The translations under genes and the position numbers were made by a program. A stretch of 64,000 nucleotides of DNA from CBDCME01 sp965218865. GTDB taxonomy: Bacteria > Pseudomonadota > Alphaproteobacteria > JAAXGF01. Of this stretch, positions 9,185-19,742 are shown one piece after another. Where the stretch lies: assembly GCA_965218865.1 (NCBI GenBank), contig CBDCME010000005.1, positions 1 through 64,000 of the forward strand, in the 5' to 3' direction. Each line of letters opens with the position of its first letter. Positions within the stretch are counted from its first letter, which is position 1. The notes below the pieces were generated by a model. That model worked only from the letters and a program-made list of their open reading frames with translations. It was not told the DNA's origin and ran no database searches.

Positions 9185-9609
9185 TGAATAATTCAGGTTA
9201 GTTCAATGATGATTATCACATTTGGATGGCGGATAATTCGCTTAATCCTCGCTCGCAGACGCTAATCCATCCGCTTATCATCGCGAATCTAACTCGGACC
9301 AGCACCATTTATACGCGACCAATTGATTGGACCATGGTACGATACGCGTGGCCCGTGAAATTCCCGAACGCAGTGGCGGTAAGATAATTTTGGTCGACTC
9401 CATGTTGAAGGTCGCAGCCTCTTTGGCCCGCCAAATTTGCCGTTGACGTTGCCCTGGAGCGTATAAATGCAGATTCACTTGAGGAAGCGTGAGCACAAGC
9501 TCCTTCTGAGTTAGGGGCACCACCTAGAATCGAAAATAGAATCCGCGTTTGCCGTCTCACTGCCAGCTCAAGTTGACCCAAAACCATTGCATCACTCTCG
9601 TATAAAAAT
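9185..9609. other. No gene recognised
   Basis: This 425-base stretch between the intron remnant and the glycosyltransferase start holds only short frames without family features. A GCGGATAA-like motif occurs near 9229 and an inverse-like CCGCTTATC near 9272, which may mark an old mobile-element end. The base composition falls toward the glycosyltransferase. Confidence 0.4.
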
Positions 9610-9734
9610 ATGAACGTTGCTATCTTTACTGACACCTATTTGCCCCACCGCAATGGCGTCGCCTATTCACTAGAACGTCAAGCGAGAGCAATGCGAAAAT
9701 ACGGTGACTCGGTATCAGTACTTGGCCCCGTGAT

Positions 9735-11190
9735 GGCAATGTCCCGGCTGATGTTGAAAAAGTGAGGTAGGCGTCATTCGCCCGTTAGGCTCTGGGTGTT
9801 GAATCCATCAAGGAGAACGACGCCATGACCAAGACTACACGGAACAGCCGCCTTTCGAAACTGTTGGAGATCCCGCTTCCGCTGTTGCCGCCGGCCTTGC
9901 CGGAGGCTTTTGATGATCTGCGCATGAGCGTGGATCGCTTTTGCCTGTTGGCCGGGGTGGAGACCCTGGGCGAGATGCTGGACGAGGATAGCGAGGTGCT
10001 CTGCGGAGCGCGCCACGCCCGCACGGCCGAGCGGCAGGGCCATCGCTGGGGGACAACCCAGAGCGAGATTGCCTATCACGGGGGCAAGGTGAAGCTGACG
10101 CGCCCGCGGGTGCGCGATCTTGCGGGCAAGGAGATGAGCTTGCCGAGCTGGGAGTTGCTCTCGGACCCGGCGCTTTTGCAGTCCTGGGCGATGAACATCA
10201 TGCTGCTTACGGTTTCGACCCGCAAGTACGCGCGCGCCGTGCGCCTGCCCGGCGAGGCCAGCGGCGACTTGCCGGCACGCGCGGGCGATGCGACCTCGAA
10301 GTCCGCGGTCTCGCGGCGCTTCGTGGCCATGACGCGCAAGAAGCTGAAGGCCTTCCTGGCCAGCGACCTTTCGGATCTCGATCTCCTGGTCATCCAGATC
10401 GACGGGCTGCACGTCGGCGATCACGTGTTGCTGGCAGCTATTGGCATCGACGGCGCGGGCGAGAAGCATGTTCTAGGCCTGGCCGAAGGTGCCACGGAGA
10501 ATGCCGCCACGGTGCAGGCGCTGCTCGACAACCTGACCGCCCGCGGCCTCGACCCGGAAGTGCCCCGGCTCTTCATCGTCGACGGCGCCAAGGCGCTCTC
10601 CAAGGCGATCAAGCGGACCTTCAGGCCGGTGGCCGCCCTCCAGCGCTGCCAGGTCCACAAGGGCCGCAACATCATCGAGCGCCTCGACGAAAGCCTTCAT
10701 GCCGGCGTCAAGAAGGCGCTCAGGCAAGCCTGGGACCAAGACGATGCCGAGAAAGCCGAACGCCTCATGAAGAACCTGGCGCGCCGCCTGGAGACCGAGG
10801 CCCCCGGCGTTTCGGCTTCCATCCTGGAGGGCCTGGATGAGATCCTCACCGTGATCCGCTTGGGCCTGCCGCCCAAGCTCAGGCGCTCCTTGGCCTGCAC
10901 CAACGCCATCGAGAATGCCTTGGGAACGGTCAGGATGGTGCAGCACAATGTCAAGCGCTGGCGCAACGCCGAGATGGCCTTGCGATGGACCGCCGCCGGC
11001 CTCCTGGAAGCCCAAAAGACCTCCGTCGCCTCAAGGCCTACCGGCAACTCCCCATCCTCAGAGCTGCCCTCGAGGATCACGTGAAAAAGGCAAAAGCGAA
11101 AAGCGCCATTGAAACCATCAAAGAGGCCGCCTAGCCTCGAAGCCCAACCATGCCTGCCTCGCCTTTTTCAACAGAGCATGGGACATCGCC
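9735..11190 (+). mobile_element. IS256-family insertion sequence
   Basis: 1456 bp with imperfect terminal inverted repeats: left GGCAATGTCCC, right end (reverse complement) GGCGATGTCCC, extending inward through a shared TGTTGAAAAAG block. Both ends are flanked by the 8-bp direct repeat CCCGTGAT (9727-9734 and 11191-11198), as expected for the family. It interrupts the glycosyltransferase gene. Confidence 0.92.
9825..11134 (+). pseudogene. IS256-family (mutator-type) transposase, frameshifted near the C-terminus
   Basis: The main frame runs to 11084 and has the DDE triad of the family: IQIDGLHVG, FIVDGAKAL and CTNAIENALG, with the conserved RCQVHKGRNI segment between. Near 11016-11020 (CAAAAG) one A appears to be missing. 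Before this point the frame matches the family, and after it the family-like end (RRLKAYRQLPILRAAL) continues in another frame to TAG at 11132-11134. As written, the last 20-odd residues are altered; all catalytic residues precede the shift, so some activity cannot be excluded. Confidence 0.85.
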
Positions 11191-12045
11191 CCCGTGATTT
11201 AGATACAGATATTAAGATTGATACAACTACAATCTTAAACACAAAAGATCCACGGTATTCATTTCACATACCATTAGCATCGGTGAAATATTTATCACAA
11301 CGAATAACTCCCGACATTGTTCACATACATACACCTTTCTCAATCGGTATTCTGGGTCTAATATTCGGAAAAATCCTGAGCATACCGATAATTTACACAC
11401 ACCATACAGATTTTTCTCACTACTTTCATTATGTTCCATGGTTAAATAACTATCTTGGAAAGAGATTGTGCAGTGTATTTTATGATTTGTTCTTGAATTT
11501 AGTAGACAAAATTACTACACCGTATAAGCATTCAAAGTATGCTCCTGCCAATAATCAAAGTGTAAACATCAACGAAATCAGTGTCATTCCAACCCCGATC
11601 GACATTACATCATTCAAACGACAGGGTATTCCTAAAAGCACTGTTTTTGATCTTGTTTTTGTTGGTCGCATATCCTTGGAAAAAAACATTTTTTTGGCGC
11701 AAGACACTATTCGGCAAGTATTAGCGAAATTGCCAAACACAAAAATAGCCATAGTCGGCGATGGCACCGAAAAACTGACTCTAATGTCAAATCTATCGGA
11801 GTACTTGGGCAAAAACGTAATGTTTTTCGGGGAGTTAGACAACTCTCGTGTTCTAGAACTGATTGGGCGTTTGCGGTTTCTACTATCGACATCTGTAAGC
11901 GAAACCCAAGGATTAGTATTCCAAGAGGCGTGGGCAAACGGTGTCCCAGTTATTTCTGTAAATTGTGATACTGCGAAAGAATATGTTGAGGAGGGCAAAA
12001 ACGGTTGGATTGGGCTAAACGTGGCACAAGATTTATCGAGACTTA

Positions 12046-13213
12046 TACCAACCGCCCCAGAGTTTGACTCGCGCAAAGGTTTACACGCCAGGTTTTGTGT
12101 GATTCAAGGTTGTTGGCAACAAGGGAGTGTGTTCAATGCCAACGATTCCTTTGCGAAACGACTTTGATGCTGAAAGAGTCCGTGTTCTTGCGGCACGGAG
12201 CGATGATGGGAACCAGGCGCGACGGCTTTTGTCGATGGCGGCCATCTACGATGGGATGGATCGAGCGTGCGCGGCGGGTATTGGCGGCATGGATCGGCAG
12301 ACGTTGCGGGACTGGGTTCACCGGTTCAACGCGGGAGGTCCGGCCGGTCTGATCGACCGCAAGCCGAACGGGGCGTTGCGTCGGTTGACGCCGTCGCAAA
12401 TGGCGGCGCTTTCGCGGGCTATCGAGGCCGGTCCCGATCCCGAACGGGATGGGGTCGTGCGCTGGCGCTGCATCGATCTCAAGCAACTGATCCGAACGCG
12501 CTTCGGCGTGGACTATCACGAGCGGAGCGTCGGCAAGCTGCTGGCCGCGCTCGGGTTCTCGCATATTTCCGCGCGCCCGCGCCACGTCGGCCAGGATGCG
12601 CGGGCACAGGAGGAATTTAAAAAAAAGTTTTCCCGAACACTTGGCGAAAATCGTAGCGGCACAGCCACCGGACACGCCCATCGAGGTTTGGTTTCAAGAT
12701 GAAATGCGCGTCGGCCAGAAGAACAGCCTGGTGCGCCAGTGGGCCCCAAAGGGATCGCGCCCGCGCCAGGTCAAGGACCTACGGACCTCTTCGGCGTATC
12801 TCTTCGGCGCCATCTGCCCCGAGCGCGGTGAGGGCGCGGCGCTGGTCATGCCGCGCGCCAATACTGAAGCCATGGACCTGCATCTCGAGGAAATCAGCCG
12901 GGCCGTTGCCCCAAACGCCCATGCCGTCGTGCTGCTCGACCAAGCCGCATGGCACACCACTGCCAAACTCGGCATCCCGGAGAACATCTCCCTCGTGCCT
13001 TTGCCACCCAAGTCCCCGGAGCTCAATCCCGCCGAAAATGTCTGGCAATACCTCCGCCAGAACTGGCTCTCCAATCGTGTCTTCGACTCCTATGAAGCCA
13101 TCGTCGAGGCCTCTTGCCAAGCCTGGAACAACCTGACCGACCAACCTTGGAAGATCATGTCCATCGGCCTCAGAGCGTGGGCTCGCACAAGTCAATGTTA
13201 AGGGCGGTTGGTA
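12046..13213 (+). mobile_element. IS630-A, copy 1
   Basis: 1168 bp from TA to TA. Terminal inverted repeats begin CCAACCGCCC after the TA; the left end continues into GTTTGACTCG and the right end (reverse complement) into CATTGACTTG. It inserted into the 3' part of the glycosyltransferase gene. It is almost identical to copies 2, 3 and 5 in this window. Confidence 0.93.
12136..13201 (+). CDS. IS630-family transposase (copy 1), two frames joined by slippage
   Basis: Frame A starts at the ATG at 12136 after a GGGAG Shine-Dalgarno and encodes the helix-turn-helix region (RQTLRDWVHRFNAGG). Frame B runs to 13201 and encodes the DDE_3 catalytic domain: WFQDEMRVGQ, VVLLDQAAWH and ELNPAENVW supply the D, D and E. 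The frames overlap at TTT followed by eight A's and a G near 12617; frame B is +1 to frame A. Dropping one A from the transcript, or a +1 ribosomal shift, would give a full-length protein of about 355 residues. All four full copies keep the same arrangement, which argues for programmed slippage rather than random damage. Confidence 0.85.
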
Positions 13214-13357
13214 TAACATGCTTCTTATTAGAATCTAATAGTGATGTTAGACCCGACGTAGTGATCAATTGTCGCAAAAGTGCAATGGATTTTTCTTTTG
13301 CTAGATGGCACAAGAGTTATACAGGCATTGTGAATGAGGCACGTTCAGAATGAATAT

Positions 13358-14377
13358 CCTGATTACGCATTTTCCTCCGCGGATTTGGTATGGTACAAAA
13401 AGTGAACATCCGGTGGTTTTTCAGGAGGTTTGCGATGTCGAGGAATGCGGTTCAGTTGGGGTTGAGTTTGGGGCGGTTTCGTGAACTTAGCGAGGAGAAA
13501 TGTCGGGCGGTGGTATTCGGCTGGCGCTGGCCGAAGGGTTTTGTTTGTCCCCGCTGTGCCGGTGATCGCTACAGCGAGCACAAGAGTCGGCGGCTGTATC
13601 AGTGCAGCGGCTGCCATTACCAGGTGTCGTTGACGGCGGGGACGATCTTTCATGCGACCCACCTGGCGCTGATCGTATGGTTCGAGGCCCTCTACCTGAT
13701 CAGCCAGTCGAAGAAAGGGATTTCCAGCCTCGAATTGGGGCGCCGGCTCGGGGTCAGCTACAATACGGCGTGGAAGATGCATCACAAACTGATGCAGGTG
13801 ATGCTTGAACGCGAGGAAAACAAGCCGCTGGGCGGCGAGGGCAAGCGGATCGAGATCGACGACGCCTATCTGGGGGGCGCCCGGCGCGGCGGTAAGCGGG
13901 GCCGTGGCGCACCCGGCAAAACGCCTTTCGTGGCCGCCGTGGAAACCACCGCCGAGGGTCGGCCGCACCGGCTCAAGCTCACCCGGGTGAAGGGCTTCCG
14001 CAAGGCAGAGATCGAGAAAATGTCGCGCCGCGTCTTGACCCCGGGAAGCACCGTCGTCAGCGACGGCCTGAGCTGCTTCACCGCCGTCACCGCGGCTGGC
14101 TGCAGCCATTATCCCGCCGTTACCGGCAGCGGACCCCAGGCCGCCAAATGGGCCGCCTTCAAATGGGTCAATACGACCCTCGGTAACGTCAAGAACAGCC
14201 TCCGCGGGACCCCATCCGTCCCAAGCACGCACCGCGATACCTGGCCCAGTTCGAATACCGCTTCAATCGCCGCTACCGCCTGGACGAGATGATCCCCCGC
14301 CTCGCCTGGGCCGCCCTACGCACCCCGCCCATGCCCTACAACCTCCTCAAACTCGCGGAGCAAAGTGCGTAATCAGG
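13358..14377 (+). mobile_element. IS1595-family insertion sequence (type A)
   Basis: About 1020 bp with terminal inverted repeats CCTGATTACGCA at both ends, extending inward with CTCCGCG. The flanks are ATGAATAT and TTGAATAT, a 7-of-8 match to the 8-bp target duplication typical of the family. It inserted four bases after the glycosyltransferase stop codon. Confidence 0.85.
13435..14372 (+). pseudogene. IS1595-family (ISXO2-like) transposase, frameshifted
   Basis: Starts at the ATG at 13435, eight bases after AGGAGG. It has the N-terminal zinc ribbon (CPRC ... CSGC), the helix-turn-helix (LELGRRLGVSYNTAWK) and the catalytic start IEIDDAYLGG with VVSDGL further on. Near 14205 the family-like sequence moves to another frame: the expected end (YLAQFEYRFNRRYRLDEM) continues there to TAA at 14370-14372. 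In the first frame translation stops at about 14292 without it. One base change inactivates the DDE C-terminus. Confidence 0.85.
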
Positions 14378-14442
14378 TTGAATATTGCGGAGAATCTTGT
14401 TCTTAAGGAATATGAGATATAAAAGATAGTATCAAGGCTGTT

Positions 14443-14937
14443 ATGACACAACTTGTTGCTGTCTCAGCGTCACTGTTAACGGTGGCGGTTGTAATAATTA
14501 AGCTTATGTTTTATGACGGAAACATTTCCTCGGACCACGAATCACTTTCCGAGTACCATGAACCACTTTTGAGGTACGTGGTCATACTTTTGGTTAACTT
14601 TTTGGCGGCGTTTTTTGCGTTTCAAAATGTGCAGATCGTAGCTCTTCAAAAGCACATCGAATCGCTTGAGGAAAAATTGGGGAACTCGGAAGTTTTCAGG
14701 TGGGAGTCTAAGGTCGCGCGCGTATGGTTCGGTTCAGGGGGAGTTGCCGCAGTATTCCCCGCTTTACTCGTGGTTCCGCCCGCATTGGTATTATTGCTCG
14801 TATATTATGATCTTCATCAAGTAATTCAATCAGAAATGGGATATTTGGTGGTTGTATTTTTTAATGTTTTGTACCTATCGGTTTTTATATTATGTTACCG
14901 AGTTATTGTAAAGAAACTTGAGACGGTCATTGAATAA
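14443..14937 (+). CDS. Four-helix membrane protein, unknown function
   Basis: 164 residues with four predicted transmembrane segments (about 4-22, 43-63, 100-123 and 133-155) and a short coiled-coil stretch between the second and third (about 66-80). The gene is clearly A+T-richer than the chromosomal genes and resembles the glycosyltransferase in composition, so both may come from one acquired segment split by the IS1595 element. No family is recognised. Confidence 0.6.
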   Translation: MTQLVAVSASLLTVAVVIIKLMFYDGNISSDHESLSEYHEPLLRYVVILLVNFLAAFFAFQNVQIVALQKHIESLEEKLGNSEVFRWESKVARVWFGSGGVAAVFPALLVVPPALVLLLVYYDLHQVIQSEMGYLVVVFFNVLYLSVFILCYRVIVKKLETVIE

Positions 14938-14939
14938 TT

Positions 14940-15970
14940 GTTTAGAGGAACGCGTTGGTGGATATCGCTGAGAGTACGAAGGTGCAGTCGACGTCCGGTG
15001 TCGGAGGCTTGTTGTGATGTCGGTGTTGCTTGCCTTTTTGGAACGAGGCCTGACCACCGTCCTAAGCCGGGTTAATCAACGGCGGGTTGTCATACAAGGA
15101 AATTCCAGAATGAAGAGTGTTTTTTACGAAGTCCCGTAGCGATGCGAAAGGGTTTTTGGGAGAAGAACGATCACCGGGACTAAAAATCCCGTTGAACTAA
15201 ACCGCGGTCGACCTGCTGAGCGCTATGGGCTTTTGTTGTTTCGTGGCGGACTTGCGGCAGGCGCGGCGAGCTGCTTGAGAGGCATCGGCCCGCGCGATCG
15301 GCCGGGCTCGAGCCCGATTTGCTGTCTTTGACGTCCGCGAGTGGGGTGCTCTGGCTTTCGAGGATATCGATCGGTGTGCCGATGAATTCGCGGTTGCTTG
15401 AGGCGCGAATGTTCCTGTCCCTGGCAGGGAGAGGTTGGAGAGAACGACAGTGAAGCGGTTGGCGAAAGGGTCATGAGGGATTTGACGGCGGCGGGCAGGC
15501 TGTTGGGTGTTTTGGTTCGGGGGCGTGAATCTGGCCAGCCACGACCTCGGCGGGATAGGTTGGCGTGGACCACCCCCTCGGTCTTTCGTGCCGGCGCCAG
15601 ATAGCGGGTTGCGGCTGGCGTATTGTTGAACCGCGGATGATAGCCGAAGAAGTGGAAACCGCCGCCAAAATAACTCCGCGATACCTCAAGGGATCATCGG
15701 ACTGGCGCTGACGAGTCCACGTCGGGTGGTCATGTGAATTTCAAGCCGAAGGGTTGGTCGCTATGGTCACGGGACGGTGGACGAGGTTGGGTTAAGGAAA
15801 ACTTCAGATGTGCCCCCGCAAAGTAGAAATGACGAACATGCGACGGGTTCTTCGGGCGAGGGTTCGGTTTTGCCCGAAGTTCCGTGTCGCGGGTCCATGT
15901 GGGCTTTATTGACGACAGCCTTAACTCTAGGCTATTTTGACAGTACGATGCTTGGTAACGGGAGACTTTG
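14940..15970. other. About 1 kb without a recognisable gene
   Basis: Only short frames without family features are visible on either strand. The largest (minus strand 15223-15573, 116 codons) is rich in Arg, Pro and Ser and looks like a chance frame. The stretch may hold decayed genes from the acquired segment. Confidence 0.5.
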
Positions 15971-15971
15971 A

Positions 15972-16157
15972 ATGCCGAAAATTGGATGGATCGGGTTTGT
16001 GTTTGGTTTTATCGCTCTTTTGATCGCCGGGACGGGCGTCGGGATGCTGACGGGTACGATGGGCTTCCCTGCTTTCGCCCAGGACGGCAGTGGTGACGTT
16101 AACGACCCTGTCCAAAAGGACGACGAAGGACCGAGCAACCCTAGGCTCGGCTTCTAA
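15972..16157 (+). CDS. Small exported protein, unknown function
   Basis: 61 residues from the ATG at 15972 with a GGGAG ribosome-binding site. The N-terminus is a clear signal peptide (hydrophobic core IGFVFGFIALLIAG, likely cleavage after AFA in PAFAQDG), leaving an acidic tail of about 25 residues. A MITE-1 repeat begins directly after the stop codon. Confidence 0.5.
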   Translation: MPKIGWIGFVFGFIALLIAGTGVGMLTGTMGFPAFAQDGSGDVNDPVQKDDEGPSNPRLGF

Positions 16158-16290
16158 GAGCCTATTCGAAAACTCGCGGCGCCGGCCCTCTCCCCCTCCC
16201 GGCCACCCATATCAGCATACTTACGTGGGTGGCCGGGAGGGGGAGAGGGACAGACGCAAAAAATGCGCGGACGCGCATTTTCGAACAAAC
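16158..16290. repeat. MITE-1, copy C (full, with nested palindrome)
   Basis: Terminal inverted repeats of the type GTCTGTTCGAAAA lie at both ends (here CCTATTCGAAAA and TTTTCGAACAAAC). Inside are a large palindrome (CCCTCTCCCCCTCCCGGCC and its complement, with a loop of about 20 bases) and the small hairpin ATGCGCG / CGCGCAT flanked by A and T tracts. It begins right after the stop of the small exported protein. IS630-A copy 2 sits against its other end. Confidence 0.85.
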
Positions 16291-16295
16291 ACTTA

Positions 16296-17463
16296 TACCA
16301 ACCGCCCTTAACATTGACTTGTGTGAGCCCACGCTCTGAGGCCGATGGACATGATCTTCCAAGGTTGGTCGGTCAGGTTGTTCCAGGCTTGGCAAGAGGC
16401 CTCGACGATGGCTTCATAGGAGTCGAAGACACGATTGGAGAGCCAGTTCTGGCGGAGGTATTGCCAGACATTTTCGGCGGGATTGAGCTCCGGGGACTTG
16501 GGTGGCAAAGGCACGAGGGAGATGTTCTCCGGGATGCCGAGTTTGGCAGTGGTGTGCCATGCGGCTTGGTCGAGCAGCACGACGGCATGGGCGTTTGGGG
16601 CAACGGCCCGGCTGATTTCCTCGAGATGCAGGTCCATGGCTTCAGTATTGGCGCGCGGCATGACCAGCGCCGCGCCCTCACCGCGCTCGGGGCAGATGGC
16701 GCCGAAGAGATACGCCGAAGAGGTCCGTAGGTCCTTGACCTGGCGCGGGCGCGATCCCTTTGGGGCCCACTGGCGCACCAGGCTGTTCTTCTGGCCGACG
16801 CGCATTTCATCTTGAAACCAAACCTCGATGGGCGTGTCCGGTGGCTGTGCCGCTACGATTTTCGCCAAGTGTTCGGGAAAACTTTTTTTTAAATTCCTCC
16901 TGTGCCCGCGCATCCTGGCCGACGTGGCGCGGGCGCGCGGAAATATGCGAGAACCCGAGCGCGGCCAGCAGCTTGCCGACGCTCCGCTCGTGATAGTCCA
17001 CGCCGAAGCGCGTTCGGATCAGTTGCTTGAGATCGATGCAGCGCCAGCGCACGACCCCATCCCGTTCGGGATCGGGACCGGCCTCGATAGCCCGCGAAAG
17101 CGCCGCCATTTGCGACGGCGTCAACCGACGCAACGCCCCGTTCGGCTTGCGGTCGATCAGACCGGCCGGACCTCCCGCGTTGAACCGGTGAACCCAGTCC
17201 CGCAACGTCTGCCGATCCATGCCGCCAATACCCGCCGCGCACGCTCGATCCATCCCATCGTAGATGGCCGCCATCGACAAAAGCCGTCGCGCCTGGTTCC
17301 CATCATCGCTCCGTGCCGCAAGAACACGGACTCTTTCAGCATCAAAGTCGTTTCGCAAAGGAATCGTTGGCATTGAACACACTCCCTTGTTGCCAACAAC
17401 CTTGAATCACACAAAACCTAGCGTGTAAACCTTTGCGCGAGTCAAACTCTAGGGCGGTTGGTA
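16296..17463 (-). mobile_element. IS630-A, copy 2
   Basis: 1168 bp, TA to TA, inverted relative to copy 1 and nearly identical to it. One side abuts MITE-1 copy C and the other cuts off the 3' end of the TIR-STAND pseudogene. Confidence 0.93.
16308..17373 (-). CDS. IS630-family transposase (copy 2), two frames
   Basis: Same structure as copy 1: frame A from the ATG at 17373, the eight-A slippage site (eight T's on the plus strand near 16885), and frame B with the DDE residues. It differs from copy 1 by about one residue near the C-terminus (WAHTSQC for WARTSQC). Confidence 0.85.
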
Positions 17464-18878
17464 TGAGTCATCCGCGCCGGACGGCGCACGTAATCGCCCT
17501 CCTCGTTGACGCGGACCAGCGCGGGCACGAATGCCGCGCGCAGGGCGGCGAGATCCTCGTCGCTTGGCGATTCAGCGGCGATGGCTTCGTCCGCGATGCG
17601 GCGAATCGCGTTTTCGAGTGACGAGAGACCGGCCTTGGGGTCCCCGAGATTGGCATAGGACGCCACCGTCAATCGATGGCTGGCACCTTCGCGGTCGTAG
17701 ATCTCGCGCAAGGCAATGGCCAGGAGAGGCAACGCGTCCGGCGTGGCGGCGTCCTTGATCGCGGCCGCGATCAATCCTTCCTCGACCTCGATTCCAACAA
17801 GTTTCGCGGGTCCCCTGATGATCTCGCCGACGCGCTCGAGCGGAAGCGGTTTCAGGAAAATCTCCTCGAATCGGGGTCCCTTTGCCTTCAGCAACGAGCC
17901 AAGCTGATCGGACCGAATTACGAGCAGGGCGAGAAAGGATGTGTCGCCTTCCAGGGCCACGCTCAGTAACTCGAAAAAGCGAGTTGCCTCCTCGGCGTCC
18001 GAGACCGAAAAGAGCTCTTCTCCCTGATCGATGGGCAATAATATTTACCCCTCGAGGGACTTTGCCTTGGCCTGTAAATCGTTGGCCAGGTCGCGAAACG
18101 CCGTTGCCCGGTGGGGGCCGCTTAATTGGTCGCGCAGGTCGCGCTAATCGGATTCACCGCCAAGTTTCATCGACGCCGCGCGGGCCAACGCGTCAACCGG
18201 TTGTGAACGGGGCCGGATGGGCGGAAGCACGACCCAATTTCCGGGATCGCGTTCGAGCCGTGGGATCATCCCGGCCCGCAACAGCGATGATTTGCCCGAG
18301 CCCGAGGCCGCGACGAGCACGACCATCCTGGGGCCACCTTGAGCTCTCCGGACGTTTAGCCTTTCGATGATGCGTCGGATGTCATCGTCACGGCCGAAGA
18401 AGATCGCCGCATCTTCTTTTTCGAACGCCCGCAGCCCGGGGAAGGGCGGTCTTGTCGGATCTAGGGGAAATCCCCCTTGCGCGTTGAGCGCGACCTCGGT
18501 CAGTGAACGGCGCAGCTTTTCGAATCCACCGTCGCCTTCCTTCGTGATATCGATACTCTGAATGTCGGCCGCGATAAAACGCTCGCCGATTGGAGACATG
18601 ATAACCGGAAATATTGCTTTTCCGAGGGCACGGGCCTGGGTGAACTCGGCGAAACACCACTTGCTCTCAAGCCACGCCGGCGTGAGCAATAACAGGACCG
18701 CCTGCGACCTCTCTATCTCCTGATAAAGCCTCTTTTCCCAATCATCTCCGGCACCGATGCCCTTATGTTTGTCAAAATCTAGGAAAATATTCTCAAATCC
18801 TATGGTTTGTAACCACTCCGTTATTTTTTCGGCTACATCATCGTCTTGGCTTGAGTGACTGACAAAAACAAGCGACAC
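17464..18878 (-). pseudogene. TIR-domain STAND NTPase with two in-frame stops, 3'-truncated
   Basis: Starts at GTG 18878 after AAGGA. Residues about 1-130 form a TIR domain (VFVSHSSQDD, FLDFDK, LLLLTPAWLESKWC). A linker (FPGLRAFEKEDAAIFFGR) leads into an nSTAND1-type NTPase with Walker A ASGSGKSSLL. The frame is broken by TAG at 18144-18146 and TAA at 18045-18047, but the same frame continues with the Walker B-like PIDQGEELF and the helical region beyond. IS630-A copy 2 ends it at 17463, so the usual C-terminal sensor (often WD40 repeats) is missing. Intact TIR-STAND proteins are thought to sense infection and deplete NAD+. This one is dead as written. Confidence 0.85.
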
Positions 18879-19259
18879 GTCTTGTTTTTCCTTCTAAATT
18901 TTTATGGAGACTCCGGCGCGCCAGGTGACATGAAAAATCGCGCAGCTGGCCTCACCACACACGTTGATCATCCATTCGAGCCACTGTTGGTGATTTGCTC
19001 CGAATCGAAATCATCGGGTCCACGTTTGCAATAATTTCGCGACGACCAAGGCGCCGCGCAAGATGAATCACTCGGTGGACACCTCGGCGCTAAAGCGCCC
19101 GTTGGCGAGAAATGGAATGGTGGCGCCTTTGACGTATTGAGTCTTTGACGAGGGCCTCGAACGGCGGCCGAGTGGAGATTGGGTCAGCCCAAAGTCAGCC
19201 CGGGCGCCCTTTAACTGGCTCTGCGCCAACTCACGTTCTGGGATAAAGCTTGAGGGTTG
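18879..19259. other. No gene recognised
   Basis: 380 bases upstream of the TIR-STAND start without a credible frame on either strand. It should contain that gene's promoter region. Nothing else is identified. Confidence 0.4.
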
Positions 19260-19517
19260 TTAGCGCTGAAAATAGGCGGTTTTGATTTCACCGATGATCT
19301 CTCCGACCGCGTCCGAGAGCGTTCTCGGGTCGCCGGGTTGCCGTTGATAATGGGTCAGGTGAACGATCCGCCCCTCGACGGCGTTGGTAATTTTCGGCTG
19401 CTCGACGGCGGGCACCGCCACCTGCACGGTCGAGGGCTCGCCATGGGAAATTCCCCCCGGCAATGCCGCCCAAATAAAAACGACCACGAAAAGAGCCAAC
19501 AGATCGTATCTCAACAT
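19260..19517 (-). CDS. Small exported protein, unknown function
   Basis: 85 residues with an N-terminal signal peptide (LLALFVVVFIWAALPGG, cleavage likely near SHG) and a soluble tail of about 60 residues ending AYFQR. The start ATG at 19517 has a GAGGGG site eight bases upstream. It is isolated and no family is recognised. Confidence 0.55.
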   Translation of the reverse strand: MLRYDLLALFVVVFIWAALPGGISHGEPSTVQVAVPAVEQPKITNAVEGRIVHLTHYQRQPGDPRTLSDAVGEIIGEIKTAYFQR

Positions 19518-19742
19518 GACTCAAACCCCTCGTCTTCCAGAAATTATATATAGGCTCAATTCGACGATGTTTCAACCGTCGGCGGATTGGGAAATGTAGA
19601 AACCCGCGGGGGGGGCGATGACGTCGGTCCGGGTCTTCCCCCGGCGAAGGCGATGCCTGGCCGTGGAACTGTAATGCCGCTGCGATACGGAAAAGGGCGG
19701 GTTCGAACCCGCCCCACTCACTTGCGCCGAGATCTTCCGGGT

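Larger units (their letters stand above)
9610..13353 (+). pseudogene. Family-4 glycosyltransferase, split by IS256 and IS630 insertions
   Basis: Three pieces form one gene. 9610-9734 encodes the N-terminus (FTDTYLPHRNGVAYS, the GT4 acceptor-side start). 11191-12045 encodes the rest: HIHTPFSIG, THHTDF, VFVGRISLEKN and ETQGLVFQEAWANG, with the E-x7-E donor-binding motif of GT4 enzymes. About 13214-13353 encodes a plausible C-terminal helix. The IS256 element sits between the first two pieces, with an 8-bp target duplication; after removing it the frame is off by one base (CCCC against CCCCC). IS630-A copy 1 splits the last two. The A+T content is far higher than in the neighbours, which suggests transfer from elsewhere. 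It probably acted in surface glycolipid or polysaccharide synthesis. Confidence 0.85.

Noticed and set aside
8637..9191. 184-codon plus-strand frame, Pro/Ser/Arg-rich
   Set aside because: It is antisense to the group II intron remnant; similar frames are often annotated near intron RT genes but have no protein features.
9220..9285. GCGGATAA / CCGCTTATC motifs as a recombinase attachment site
   Set aside because: Only a loose inverted pair with no integrase nearby and no second copy in the window.
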